Part shown: in pieces, positions 36,681 through 49,600 of the stretch | Numbering within the stretch: position 1 is the first letter of the stretch | How the letters are laid out: the number at the start of each line of letters is the position of its first letter | Assembly: GCF_036588685.1 (NCBI RefSeq) | Contig: NC_086374.1 | Location: 91,940,059 to 92,004,058 of the forward strand | Direction of reading: 5' to 3' | Length of the DNA stretch: 64,000 bases | Source: Mytilus trossulus | Taxonomy: Eukaryota > Mollusca > Bivalvia > Mytilida > Mytilidae | Made by a program: the position numbers and the translations under genes | Notes under the pieces: generated by a model | Database searches by the model: none | What the model saw: only the letters and a program-made list of their open reading frames with translations | Told to the model about the DNA's origin: nothing

Positions 36681-39600
36681 ATGGCATTTCATAAATATGT
36701 TTATATCGTGGTTATTCTAGAACTATGGTTTCACGAATGTTTGTGTGATTATCAATATCCTGAACAATACGTAAAGGAAATGTTGGGTATGAGATTAAAC
36801 TTGTTTAAAATAACTGATTAAATATTGATTGATGTTTACGTAGTTTGATTTCTTTTGAAAGTACGAAACTTTTGATGTATGCAGTAAAAAGTTCTTTTTC
36901 TGTTTTTTCTTTTAGATAACTTTAATGATAGACTGACGATGATGCAGAAAGAAAGCACCTATCTTAGGGATGAGTTTGAAAACCTAAAAAGGGAGTGCTT
37001 ACGACCTAAAGATTTACAGCAGATGACAGATACTCGCAAACGTATTCTCCTTGCAGGTAATTCTTAACAAAAGGAGTATGAGAAAAAAAATTATTAGTAT
37101 ACTAAAATCCAATTCAATATCATGATTTGAGAGGTAAACATTTTACTTTTGAAAAGGCCAGAACAGAGCATGTAAAATGTATCACATAGGGCACATATTC
37201 AAAATTTTCTAGACCTTGAAACGAAACTAGTCTTAAAACCAGTTAAAAGACCGTTTAAAGGGGAACGCGCCGGTCACGGACATAACATATTACAACACAG
37301 TTAAAGCCCCCCCCCCCCCAAAAAAAAAAAGCAGCATACGTACGAAAACGGTCTTCTCGATTATTCGACACGATTTCAAACAAAAACGTAAAACATTTGT
37401 TGTCTGGTGCCAAGAACTGAGTCCGTTAATCTCATTCACATTTTATAGCCTCGCAAGAAAGTTGTCGATGCCATATAGTTTTACCCTTGTCCGTCATTCC
37501 GTCATTCTATCATTCGTCGCCCTTCTGTCATTCCGTCATTCCGCATTAAACCATTATACGGATTTTTTTTAAACGCCTTGAGATATTGGTCTGATATTTA
37601 GTATGTGAGTTTACCATGTTGAGTTACAGAATTTTTGCAGAAATTACGGGCTGTGGACTTAAATTGTTGAAAATCACAGTTATTCGGAGTTTTTTTCTAA
37701 ACGCCTTGAGATATTGGTTTGATTTTTGGTATGTGAGTTCACCATGTTGAGTTACAGATTAAGGTTAAGTTTCGTTCTGCTCCGCTAATTTTTTACGAAA
37801 TTACGGGCCTTAGACTTTGATAAATTGTTGAAAATCACAGTTATACTGACTTTTATTCTATACGCCTTCAGGTTTTTAGCTGAGGTTTAATATGTGAGTC
37901 TACCATCATGTTAGTGTCCGCATGTGTTCTTAGAATTATAGATTTTTTTTTTTAACTTTTTGAGATAGAGCCATTTGTGTCGTTTCGACAAATCTAGTTT
38001 CATTTAACATTTACAGTATGCTTATTGCAGAGCTTATATCATTTTTAATTAAATTAAATTCTTTATCAATTATAGATTAATATATATGTATAAATGTATG
38101 ATATATTCTTGCTAGTTATCTTTTGCATGCTTAAGTTTGGATAAGTAAAACTTATGCAGCAAACTAATTACCCATTAACGCACTTTTTGCATTATAAAAT
38201 GGCAAATGTTTCCTTGATATGATTGCATATACATGTATTGGTTTTATGATGTATTATATATCTACATTTAGTTTATTTTCTTATTTTATATATGTTCCGG
38301 ACCATATGAGTATTTGGACCCCATACGCGTATGGTCATGACCATATGCGTATACTCATATGGTCCGACCGTACGCGTATGGTCGGACCATATGAGTATTA
38401 TATTCGTTTGGTTATTAACGGGCCGGACCATATGAGTATTTGGACCATACAGGTATTTTTTCAAATTACATCATAAACGTATCAATACAAAAACTATCTA
38501 AAAAAGCAATGATGGTTACATGCAATGTATTTATTTTTATAATTCTAAGACTACGTAAAATTAAATATTGATGCCCTAGTTAGTTTTCATCGCTGCTTAC
38601 ATTGCCTATGTACATTTTAAAACTGTTTGTATGCACATTGAACGACAGATTTATGTGACGTATATCAATTTTTGACATCAGACACTCAAATCAATTAATG
38701 TGTTCGTAGATAGCAGATGTTTTTGTTTTCTGTTGAATTTTTCCTTTTAAAATTGTTATACGATGATGACTGATGTACCCATATTTTGACTATTTAATTA
38801 ATTGAGACTGTTTATTTAACGCATGTAAATATAACGGAATTTGATGAGACTGTTATTAAAGTGAGAGGGTTAGCGCTATAGAACCAGGTTTAATCCACCA
38901 TTTTCTACATTTGAAAATGCCTGTACCAAGTCAGGAATATGACAGTTCTTGTCCATTCGTTTTTGATGCGTTTTGTTATTTGAATTTGCCATGTGATTAT
39001 GGACTTTCCGAATTGATTTTCCTCCGAGTTCAGTATTTTTGTGATTTTACTTAATACCATATGAAGAGTTGAGACGTATCTAAAGTAAACTGTAACAGAG
39101 TGTCAATTACCTCGACCATACGCGTATGGTCGGACCATATGAGTATATACCCATATGGTCATGACCATACGCGTATGGTCCAAATACTCATATGGTCCGG
39201 AGCATATATATCCTAATGTTAAAAACAAATGTATCTATACGATAATAAGATTAATGCTATTAAGTATTAACTTCATTGAAATAATTCAGCAGCACTGTTC
39301 TTATTCAGGTGCAGATTCTAAAAGAATAGCATTTTCTACAACATTAACACACAACGCAGTTTTGGGGTACCATACTCCAATTGAATTCGATAGAATAATC
39401 ACCAATGTAGGAAATGCATACGATTCAAGTGACGGCCATTTTATTGCTCCGATCAAGGGATTATATCTCATATCTGTTTCAATAATGAACGTTGAGGGTC
39501 ACGAAGAATACACGGAAATAGTACGGAATGGCGTGCAGTATGTTGCCATGTACTCCGATGATGACGACTACAGTATGGCGAGTCAAACTATTGTGGTTTT

Positions 39601-39718
39601 GCTCGAGACAGGTGACAAAGTATGGGTAAGAAAACTTTTTGGAGGATCTGCTACTATTCTTGGACATCCAAACGAACCATATAACACATTTTCTGGAGTG
39701 CTTCTTTTTGAAATGTAG
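36681..39718 (+). CDS. Secreted C1q-domain-containing protein
   Basis: Three exons: 36681-36786, 36916-37056, 39309-39718. Together 657 nt, 218 residues; both introns are phase 1 with GT-AG ends. Exon 1 has a hydrophobic leader (VYIVVILELW) after MAFHKY, a likely signal peptide. Exon 2 is a charged, heptad-like stretch (RDEFENLKREC) suited to a short coiled coil, with no collagen region. Exon 3 is a complete C1q globular domain of about 135 residues: KRIAFSTTLTHN at its start, FDRIITNVGNAYD, GHFIAPIKGLYLISVS, and GVLLFEM at the end. This leader/coiled-coil/C1q layout is usual for the greatly expanded bivalve C1qDC family. A role in pattern recognition is inferred from the family. The last intron (2.25 kb) holds a tandem repeat and an inverted-repeat element ending about 100 bp before the C1q exon. 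Confidence 0.9.
37555..37900. repeat. Tandem repeat in C1q intron 2
   Basis: Two close copies (about 127 bp apart) of a unit with AACGCCTTGAGATATTGGT, ATGTGAGTT(T/C)ACCATGTTGAG and AAATTACGGGC. A third, diverged copy starts at about 37857 (TACGCCTTCAGG). A small cluster of GTCATTCCGTCATTC units precedes it at about 37490-37545. Confidence 0.75.
38295..39210. mobile_element. Inverted-repeat element with palindrome-rich ends, copy A
   Basis: Both ends are built from two short modules: GGACCATATGAGTAT and the perfect 18-bp palindrome GACCATACGCGTATGGTC. The left end (38297-38460) reads inward as the reverse complement of the right end (39113-39204). The outermost common sequence is TCCGGACCATATGAGTAT. 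Copy B at 61965-63002 has the same ends in the opposite orientation and shares internal sequence near its long end (GTTAGTTTTCATCGCT). No transposase frame. Inside copy A, 38600-39065 matches the family B repeat of 44280-44760, so it may hold a nested element. Confidence 0.8.
38600..39065 (+). repeat. Interspersed repeat (family B), inside copy A
   Basis: Homologous along its length to the reverse of 44280-44760: ATTGCCTATGTACATTTTAA, TTATACGATGATGACTGATG, GTGAGAGGGTTAGCGCTATA, AATCCACCATTTTCTACAT and GTTCAGTATTTTTGTGATTT. It occupies most of the interior of the inverted-repeat element, ending about 50 bp from its right end. Confidence 0.7.
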
Positions 39719-40959
39719 GAAGGCGACATATATATATATACAGATTGGTAACTTTGTTTTTCTTTTGTTCTAAAAACAGATGTGGACACTGATTAGTGTG
39801 GGTAGTAAATTTTTTGTTAGAATAACGGTTCTTCGGGACTTTCATGCTGAATTTAGCATGATAAGTATGATAAAAATAGTAATATTAAGAAGGTTTTAAT
39901 ACCTATGTTTGTTCCCTTTTAGCCGAACTTATAGGTAATGTAAAATTGAATTTCTGGGCATAACTACAGTTAACTTGTAGCTAGTATATGTTCACCCTGA
40001 TATTATATGTGCACGATGTGGTTTGATTCTCTTTCTCATTGGGTTCTGGGTTAAAATATGTTCCATGATGACAGCGTGGCATCATATACTTTAAATCAGT
40101 ATATATGATCACCCTCGAACCATTTATTTAAGACTTAGTTAAATGTTTATAAATTTACAGTTTCAAAGAAGCAGCCAATTGTATGTATTTCCAATATACT
40201 TCTACTTATAATTATGTTCTCCAATGGTGGCCACCTTTGATTTCTAATATATACGCGTGCATCAGTTGGGTTTTAACGTTTGAGATGATTTATAAATTGT
40301 TTTCTTTATGGTTTTACTATTTTGCAACATAGTGGTAATTCATACATAAATTGGTTTGACAAAAAAAAACTATAAACTTATGATTGTATAGTATCATTCT
40401 ATTTGTATTTTACTAGTGCAAGATTTTTTATATGTGGAAGATATGCAATGTGTATGTATTTTTTCAAAGAATCCAATTGTTAACTTTGATCCATGGTGCA
40501 AATCCTATCTGATTTGGATTGCAAAACAACATCGAAATCTTATTTCAAAATGCCAGTTAATTCCCCCAGAAAAGTTATGCAATGTTCTTGAAAAATCTGA
40601 AAGTTTTATTAATGTCTTGCTATAATATTTGAAATCAACTACATTAAACATTTTTGAATCTCAAAATGTGGAAATATCTATTGCATTATTTCATTATAAA
40701 AGGACATTTTCCATCATAGAGTAACACTGAATAAATATCAGATCAACGGAACATATGCAACAGTCTGTGGTTACAATATGTAATTGAATTTCTATAATAT
40801 GAACTATAGTTATTTAACTGCAATTGTGTACATATACAAACAGAGACCGAACAAGCATTTTGAACACTTCGTGGTCGCCTGTATATAGAAGACAAAAGCT
40901 AATCTCAATAAACATTGTAACATTATCGCAAATCAATTAGTTAATTAATTTGATTAACA
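39719..40959. other. Intergenic between the convergent C1q and oxidase genes
   Basis: The C1q gene (+) and the oxidase gene (-) point toward each other here, so both 3' UTRs should lie in this stretch. A TTTATT at about 40606 is a possible minus-strand AATAAA for the oxidase. An open frame of 69 codons at 40416 matches no known family. Confidence 0.4.
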
Positions 40960-43642
40960 TCATAAACGTGAATGTGACTGTAACATGTCCTTAACAAGTT
41001 CTGTGGCATGTAAACTGGTTCCCCAACTCAAAGCAATCCCAACGCCACCATGTCCGTAGTTATGCACTACCTGGAACAAGTATACATGTTAAGATATATA
41101 TTTATCATATATTATAATTATTCATATATATTTTCACTTATATTTGTCTTAAATATGCGGAAGCGTATAATCGAAACAATGTTTGACTTTCTTTGTAAAA
41201 ACCTTTTGACTTATTGAAGATCCTTTAATCTAGACCAGATGGATGTGGATTTTTTTTCAAAAAATTTATTAAAAACCGAACCTCTATCGGTCTGTAGCAA
41301 TCAGAAATCGACAAAATATAACGACTGACATTATTTGGGTTAAATCATATGCTGCTTTATTTCATGTAACTAAATGATTAAAACCAACCTTCATTACCTT
41401 GCTTTAAAAGTCATGTGAATTGTGGCGTCCATGTACACCGTAAATATTGCGTCGTCCGTACGCGTTCCAATACAAAATGTTCGGTTACTAGTATTAACAT
41501 TAATTTAGTGTTCCACATTGAACGCCAGCGTTAAAGACTATCAGTCTTTTAACGCATAATTATTTATGTCCAAAAACAATTTTCTGAATTGAATACTTTA
41601 ATATTCGAATACTGTAATGGGGAGGGAAACAATACTTCATAGCTTAAGAATAGGACCAAAATTTAGTTCTATCCCGTTATATTTGGATTTTCTCTTATAT
41701 ATTTCTATCTAACAAGTTTGTAGAACAAGTTTGTAGAACAAGTTTGTAGAATAAGTTTGTAGAACAAGTTTGTAGAATAAGTTTGTAGAACAAGTTTGTA
41801 GAACAAGTTTGTAGAACAAGTTTGTAGAACAAGTTTGAAAAAATTAGTTTGAAGTACTAGTTTGATTAGTATTTATATACAAGTCTTTTGTTAGTACTCC
41901 ACGGACATTTATTAGGCGTAGGCGGGAATACGGGTGGGGGTTCTATAGTCATATATAAGTCCGATACTTGAATAATATGTATCGACTATAAATATCATCG
42001 TTTGAAATTTAACAATCATACCTTTAATTTTCCAGTTGACAAGTTCATGATTTCAGGTTCTAAACGTAATGGAGTCCTTGATGGGCGCAGACCTACCCAT
42101 TCACTGTCTATTTGCGCCCCCTAAAACAGGAAAAATCAACTTTGCATTACGTTGTATTGAACTAAAGAACTTTCTTCTCGTTTTTATCTACTATTTTGTG
42201 ACTATTCATTTAAAAATGTCTTCATAAAATTCAAAACTTCAAAGTAAAATATAACATGAGAAACCAATAAAGCTGAACACTATTTGTTTACTTTATCACC
42301 AATCAGAACAGTTGGAAAACATCTATGATATTCCTGTGTAGATATTTTCCGATAAAAAAGGAAAAACATGGTTTATAGCTTTATCTTGACCTCCCGCGTG
42401 TAAGGCTGCTGCTACCTGTACATAAGAAAGGTCGTCAGCCGGCACTAGTCACACATGCCTGACTGAATAAATGCATGATTGATTAAGGTGGTACCCAACA
42501 CTTTCACTAAAACCGACCGTGCGAGGGATGAAAAGGCAGTCAAGGTCGTTAAACACTTCCATATATATTTCAGTAAAATTAATTTGGCTCGTTTAATTTT
42601 CATAAAATTTGTCAAAGTATTGTACTTTTAATATCGACACTTTAACAAAAATATAAAAATTGAACCAATCATTTTGTCAGAAAAAAATACTCTAGTTAAA
42701 TAGCAGTTTGAAAAACACAAATTTTGATCATTGAGAAGCTTGCTATTCCTTTTACAACACATCGTGATTAAATTATTTAGCTGACTTTACAGAGTTATCT
42801 CACTGTAGTGTTAGGTACCAACTTAACTGGACATCAGCTTTCAAATTCATATTCATCTATTTGACTGAAACTCTCGCATTTGATTAATAATATACTTAGA
42901 CGTATATATCCAAACATAGACATATATATGTGTATGTCTTTGATCAAAATGATCAAAGTCTAAAACAAACAATTTACCACGCATGAAGTCGCTCTAGCTA
43001 CACAAATGTATGGGGTTAAATTAAAGGCCACATGAATATACAATGTATATGTATAAGGAGTTACTCTTTGTGATTGATACTCTTTTTAAAGTTATGTTCA
43101 GTTGGATAATTTTCGTTTTACCTGAAGTGGAGGCCAAAACTTATAGCATTTTTGTTGAATTTCCTTCTTATCTTCTTCGTCTAATTCTAGACTGTAATTA
43201 TTAGCTTGTCTGACACCACCAATTATCGTTAAGTCTCCACTAAAAAGGATAAATTCAATATAATTATATAAACGCCGTTAGTACCTGTATATACAAAGTA
43301 CTACCGATGGAAATTCATCTCCTTATGGTATTTTCCGTTTTATATAATTTCGAACGAACAAATCTTTTTTGAAAATTGAACAGTCTCTCTAAGATTTTGA
43401 AATGACAGTGAAATAGAATATTTACATTGTTGTGTTTCTACAGGCACTCAATATAAAATCTTTCCAAATTCAAATACTAGTCTTAAGCTGTTTTTTATAT
43501 GTACCATTAGTGCTAAATTGACAAATTCCAAAATTTCATATTTTTGTGTTGTAAGAATGATGATTGGTTTTTCAACAGGGTCATTTTTTCTGTATATTTG
43601 AAGACCATGGAAGTTAGAGTAAAAGACATATACGGAAGTCGT

Positions 43643-43681
<39 letters not shown>

Positions 43682-46600
43682 CAGAAAAATTAATCATTGC
43701 TCATTATTTCTTAGATATATTTTCGTATAGTTTCACATGCATTTTATATACAACTTAAACCTATTAAGGTGGTATGGGTAAAATTGAGAATGGAAATGGG
43801 GAATGTGTCAAAGAGACAACAACCCGACCAAATAAAAAAACAACAGCAGAAGGTCACCAACAGGTCTTCAATGTAGCGATAAATTCCCGCACCCGGAGGC
43901 ATCCTTCAGCTGGCCCCTAAACAAATATTTACTAGTTCAGTGATAATGAACGCCATTCTAATTTTCAAATTGTACACAAGAAACTAAAATTAAAATAATA
44001 CAAGACTAACAAAGGCCAGAGGCTCCTGACTTGGGACAGGCGCAAATCTTTCGCCATCTTTGATTGTAAAAAACAGAGAATCTAAGGTCCATATTTTCTA
44101 GCAAGTTAGCAAAATTTGATGCAGGAATGCACATATTTAATGTGAATTTTCATTTAAAAGAACTAATTTATAAGAATATAACTTAGAAATATTAATATTT
44201 TTACAAGTGTGAATTATTTTTGGTTGTTTATGACTATTTTCAAATTGACATTTTAAGGGGAGGTAACTCTAAAACAGTGCATTTTCTGAAAAAGTAAAAT
44301 CACAAAAATACTGAACTCAGAGGAAAATCAATTTGGAAAGTCCATTATCACATGGCAAAATCAAAAAACAAAACGCATAAAAAACGAATGGACAAGAACT
44401 GTCATATTCCTGACTTGGTACAGGCATTTTCAAATGTAGAAAATGGTGGATTAAACCTGGTTCTATAGCGCTAACCCTCTCACTTTAATAACAGTCTCAT
44501 CAAATTCCGCTACATTTACATGATGCGTTAAATAAACAGTCACAATTAATAAAATAGTCAAAATATGGGTACATCAGTCATCATCGTATAACAATTTTAA
44601 AAGGAACAATTTAACAGGACACAAAAACATCTATCTACGAACACATGGATTGATTTGAGTGTCTGACGTCAGGAAATTATATACGTCACATAAATTTGTC
44701 GTTCAATGTGCATACAAACAATTTTAAAATTTACATAGGCAATGTACGCATACAGGGTTAAAAAATCAAAAGTATGTAAGAATGAATTACAGAAATAGAC
44801 CGAGAGTCAAATTAGTACAAAAGTTATACATAGAATTTATGAGAATCCAAAACTTTGAAAAGGGAACAATTTAACAGGACACAAAAACATCTACTATCTA
44901 CGAACACATGGATTGATTTGAGTGTCTGACGTCAGAAAAATTATATACGTCACATAAATTTGTCGTTCAATGTGCATACAAACAATTTTAAAATTTACAT
45001 AGGCAATGTACGCATACAGGGTTAAAAAATCAAAAGTATGTAATTTCTCGTTTTGTTTATATAGATTAGACCGTTGGTTTTCCCGTTTGAATGGTTTTAC
45101 ACTAGTAATTTTGGGGCCCTTTATAGCTTGTTGTTCGGTGTGAGCCAAGGCTCCGTGTTGAAGGCCGTACTTTAACCTATAATGGTTTAATTTTTAAATT
45201 GTTATTTGGATGGAGAGTTGTCTCATTGGCACTCACACCACATCTTCCTATATCTAAGAATAAATTACAGAAATAGACCGAGATTCAAACTAGTCCAAAT
45301 GTTATACATAGAATTTATGAGAATCCAAAACTTTTAAAAGGAACAATTTAACAGGACACAAAAACATCTACTATCTACGAACACATGGATTGATTTGATT
45401 CTGAAGGACTCTACATGAAATTTTCCTATTTTGGCTTTTAGCCGTAAAAAACGTACGGTGACCCTATCTTTTCTTTTGATATTCTCAAAGCAGTGTCTGA
45501 AAGCTATCTTTTCCTAATTTATTTTACAATTCTATCATTTTGTTTAGTGTCTTTTCACAAAATTGTGTTTTTTCCTGTATAATCCATACAAAATTTGTCA
45601 TTTTGTCACAACCTGGAGCTTGAGAAAATGCGCGGTGACCTATCATTTTTATAATATTTTTGAACATGTATCAATAGATACTACATTTTGACAAAGTATG
45701 AACAAATTTTATCATTTTTATTTTAGACTCCCATACCACCTTTAAATGAGTCCTTCAAAAGATTTAATTTTCAAATGCTTGTTGCATTTCATATACAAGA
45801 CTGTAAGCTCATTGCTTTTTAACGTTTATCACACATTTTAGATGTATTTTTGTGTTATATATTACTTATATCTTTCGATACATACTTTGGTAATATGTAC
45901 TTTCCATCGTCTGTATACATCCAGTATTTTATCCAATCAGCTCGCAGCTGTAAAAACAACAACAACTGTTTACACTTTTCTACGTAACATCTACCATATA
46001 TAGTGACCACCTTCGTGCCACTGGAGGATAACTTACAACAAGATGTTTATCATAATATTTAGGTTAATTTTATACTAAAAAAAAATAATAGATGAATATA
46101 AATATTGCAAATGTATGTAATTAGTTTGATACAAATAGCTGAATTTTATATTCAATTTGATGTTTTGAGATGATAATGATTGATAATCTGAAATATTCTC
46201 CTGTTGTGCAATTAATGATGCTTTCGGGTAGATTGTTTCAGTTCGTTATGTGCTTGTGAAAAAGGAGTCTTTTCTCTGCTATGTTTTTATGCGCCTGTCC
46301 CAAATCAGGAGCCTCTAGCCTTTGTTAGTTTTGTATGTTTTTTTAATTTGAGTTCATTTATATATTTGGATTTTAGTGTGACGTCCATTTTCACGTCCCA
46401 TCAGGGGCCAGCTGAGGAAATTTTCTCTCTTTTGGAAATTATATGATGTTTTAAAATTTTCAGCTTTTTCATGTCCTATTTTGTATATTACATTACCGAA
46501 CCTTAATGCATATGTCAAAACTAATTTGTACGCGATAGAAAAATCAACTGTAACTATAAAAACGATATAGAACTCAAAAACAATTAAAATCCCTTTCATC

Positions 46601-49600
46601 ACATGGATTCACTTTAGGAAAACAAGGATACTGGTCAAATATTTTACCCTTTTCACTGAAGTTGCTGATTTTGTTACTTTTTAAAATATTTTGTCCCAGT
46701 GTTTTGACAAACAATATACAACAAAAGAACAGCATGAAAATGTCCCCGAACGTAGGTGTGGCAATGTCATATTGTTATCTTGGTTTTCTATAAAAATCTA
46801 AGAAGCCAAGGTTCCATCTCCTTCAATCACTGTTGACATCATATGGATTGGGTTATTAATATTCTTTAAGACAGTGTTTGATTATATATAATACTTCTTC
46901 ACGTGATTTTGATTTCACTATGAATTTGAACAACGGAAATGTATGCATCTGTGGGAGAGTTTGCAAGAACCAACGTGGTCTGAAGATACATATGGGAAAG
47001 ATGAAATGCAAGCCAAATCAGTGCGTAACACAATGCACAGGGCAACCTGGTGAGACGGAGGAGGAGGTGGTTCAGGATACAAACCACAGCGACCACAGCC
47101 TACATGTGTTATACAATGAGGAGGACAGCATGGTAGAGAGGAATCAACAAGAAAAGGAGGGTTTAGACAACAACAGACAGCCACAAGAGCCAAAAAGAAC
47201 ATCAGACACAAGTGAGAACATAAGAAGAAAGAGAGTAAACTGGCCCAACAATAAAAGTAAAAGTGAATGGCAACAGTTTGATGAGGATGTGGATGCAATT
47301 TTGAACACACCATTGGCAGGTAACATAGACAGGAAGATATAATCAATGACATCATTTATTTACAACATAGGTATGGACAGATTTGGTGCAGACGAAAAAG
47401 AGGTGGTGAGGCGAGAGGGTCAAAAGAACAGACGAGAATCCAAAATAGCAAAGATGAGGAAAGACCTAAGGTAACTTAAGAAAAAATATAATCAGGCATC
47501 AGAGGATGAAAAACCGGCATTATCTGAGCTGAGGGACACCATCAGGAAGAAACTCAAGATCACAAGGAGAGCAGAGAGAACTAGGAAAAGGAGAGCAGAG
47601 AGAACTAGGAAAAGGAGAGCAGAGAGAACTAGGAAAAGGAGAGCAGAGAGAACTAGGAAAAGGAGAAAAAAGAGAGAGAAAGCAAGAGCTCAATTTACAT
47701 CAGATCCTTTCCAATTTACATCAAGATTGTTGGGGAAGAAAGGATCAGGACAACTAAAAGCTAGCAAAGAGGAAGTGGAAGAATATTTAAGAGAAATGCA
47801 CAATGATCCAAAAAGGGAAGACGAACTCCCAGATATAGAACAACTTATACGCACGGAGGATCCAGAGCAGGCTTTTGATGAATCACCACCAACGTTGAAA
47901 GAGGTAGTAGATGTTATCAAGAGTGGAAGGGCAGCATCAACACCAGGTCCAAATGGAGTACCATATAAGGTATACAAGTCCTGTTAGAGAATTACACGAC
48001 GTCTATGGAAGTTGATAAGAGTCATTTGGAGAAGAGGTCGACTAGCAGAGAGTTGGCACAAGGCAGAAGGGTGCTTTATACCAAAGGAAGGGAATTCAGA
48101 GACATTAAAACAGGTTAGAACCATCTCACTGTTAAATGTGGAAGGAAAGATATTTCTTGCTATTCTTGCTAAAAGGATGACAAACTACATGCTGAGCAAC
48201 GAGTACATTGACATTGCAGTACAGAAAGGAGGGGTACCAGGTGTATCAGGCTGTATTGAACACACAAGCGTATTATCACAGATAATTCGAGAAGCGAAAG
48301 ATTCAAAGGGAGAGCTCCCAGTTGTCTGGCTGGATTTAGCGAATGCATATGGGACAGTACCACACAAGTTAGTTGAGTTGATGCTGGAGAGATACCATGT
48401 ACCTGACGGAGTAAGAGGGCTGATAAAAGAGTACTTCAACCATCTGCAGCTGAGATTTACCGTTGATTTTACAACATCATGGCAACGTTTAGAAGTAGGA
48501 ATAGTGACAGGATGCACGATATCTGTCATCCTTTTCTCAGCAGCAATGAATATGATTGTGAAGTCAGTAGAGAAGAAGAGCAGAGGTCCATGGATGAAGT
48601 CAGGAGTACGGCAACCACCAGGGAGAGCATTCATGGATGATATGAAAATCAGCACAAATAGTTATCAAAGGTACCAGGATTATAATTTAGTACGCCAGAC
48701 GCGCGTTTCGTCTACATAAGACTCATCAGTGACGCTCATATCAAAATATTCATTAAGCCAAACAGATACAAAGTTGAAGAGCATTGAGGATCCAAAATTC
48801 CCAAAAGTTGTGCCAAATACGGCTAAGGTAATTTTATTTAGCAAAGACAGTTATCGAAGCCATGTGGACACTACAAGAGTTTGATAAGATGATCACCTGG
48901 GCAAGAATGAAAGTGAAGCCTAGCAAATCCAGAAGTTTGGTAGTGAAGAATGGTAAAGTCAAGGAGGAAAGGTTTAAAATAGGAGACGAAATAATACCAA
49001 CAGTCTCAGAGAAGCCAGTTAAGTGCCTCGGAAAATGGTTCAAAAACACCTTGTCAGATAAGTTGAATGTGGAAGATACATATAAGGAGTTGGACGACTG
49101 GTTAAAGGCAGTAGATAAGAGTGGGGACTACCAGGAAATTACAAGGCATGGATTTACCAGCATGGGATATTACCTCAGCTGCTGTGACCACTTCTTGTGT
49201 ATGATGTACCAATGACAACGGTAGAGGGAATGGAAAGAATATCAAACAGTTACTTACGTAGATGGCTTGGAGTACCACGCAGTTTCAGCAGTGTGGGCCT
49301 ATACAGTTTAGGAAGCAAGTTACAGCTACCACTCAAGTCAATCACTGAGGAATTCAAGGTGACCGAGGTTAGACAACATCTGACGTTAAAAATAGCAGGG
49401 ATGAGAAAGTACAATCAGCAAAGGTAGAAATAAGAACTGGAAGGAAGTGGTCAACAAAGAAGACAATAGAAGATGCTGAGTCACGATTAAAACACAGTGA
49501 GATAGTTGGCAGAGTTGCAGTTGGAAGACAGGGGCTGGATGTTACACCTACAGCAAAATGGAGAACAGCAACAGTGGAAGAAAAAAGAAACCTGGTGCAG

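Noticed and set aside
38219-38476. Open frames coding YEYTHMV-like repeats in the palindrome clusters
   Set aside because: They come from the palindromic modules GACCATATGAGTAT and GACCATACGCGTATGGTC, which read open on both strands; the clusters are transposon ends.
40416-40625. 69-codon open frame downstream of the C1q gene
   Set aside because: No recognised family, no splice or start context, and it lies where 3' UTR sequence is expected.
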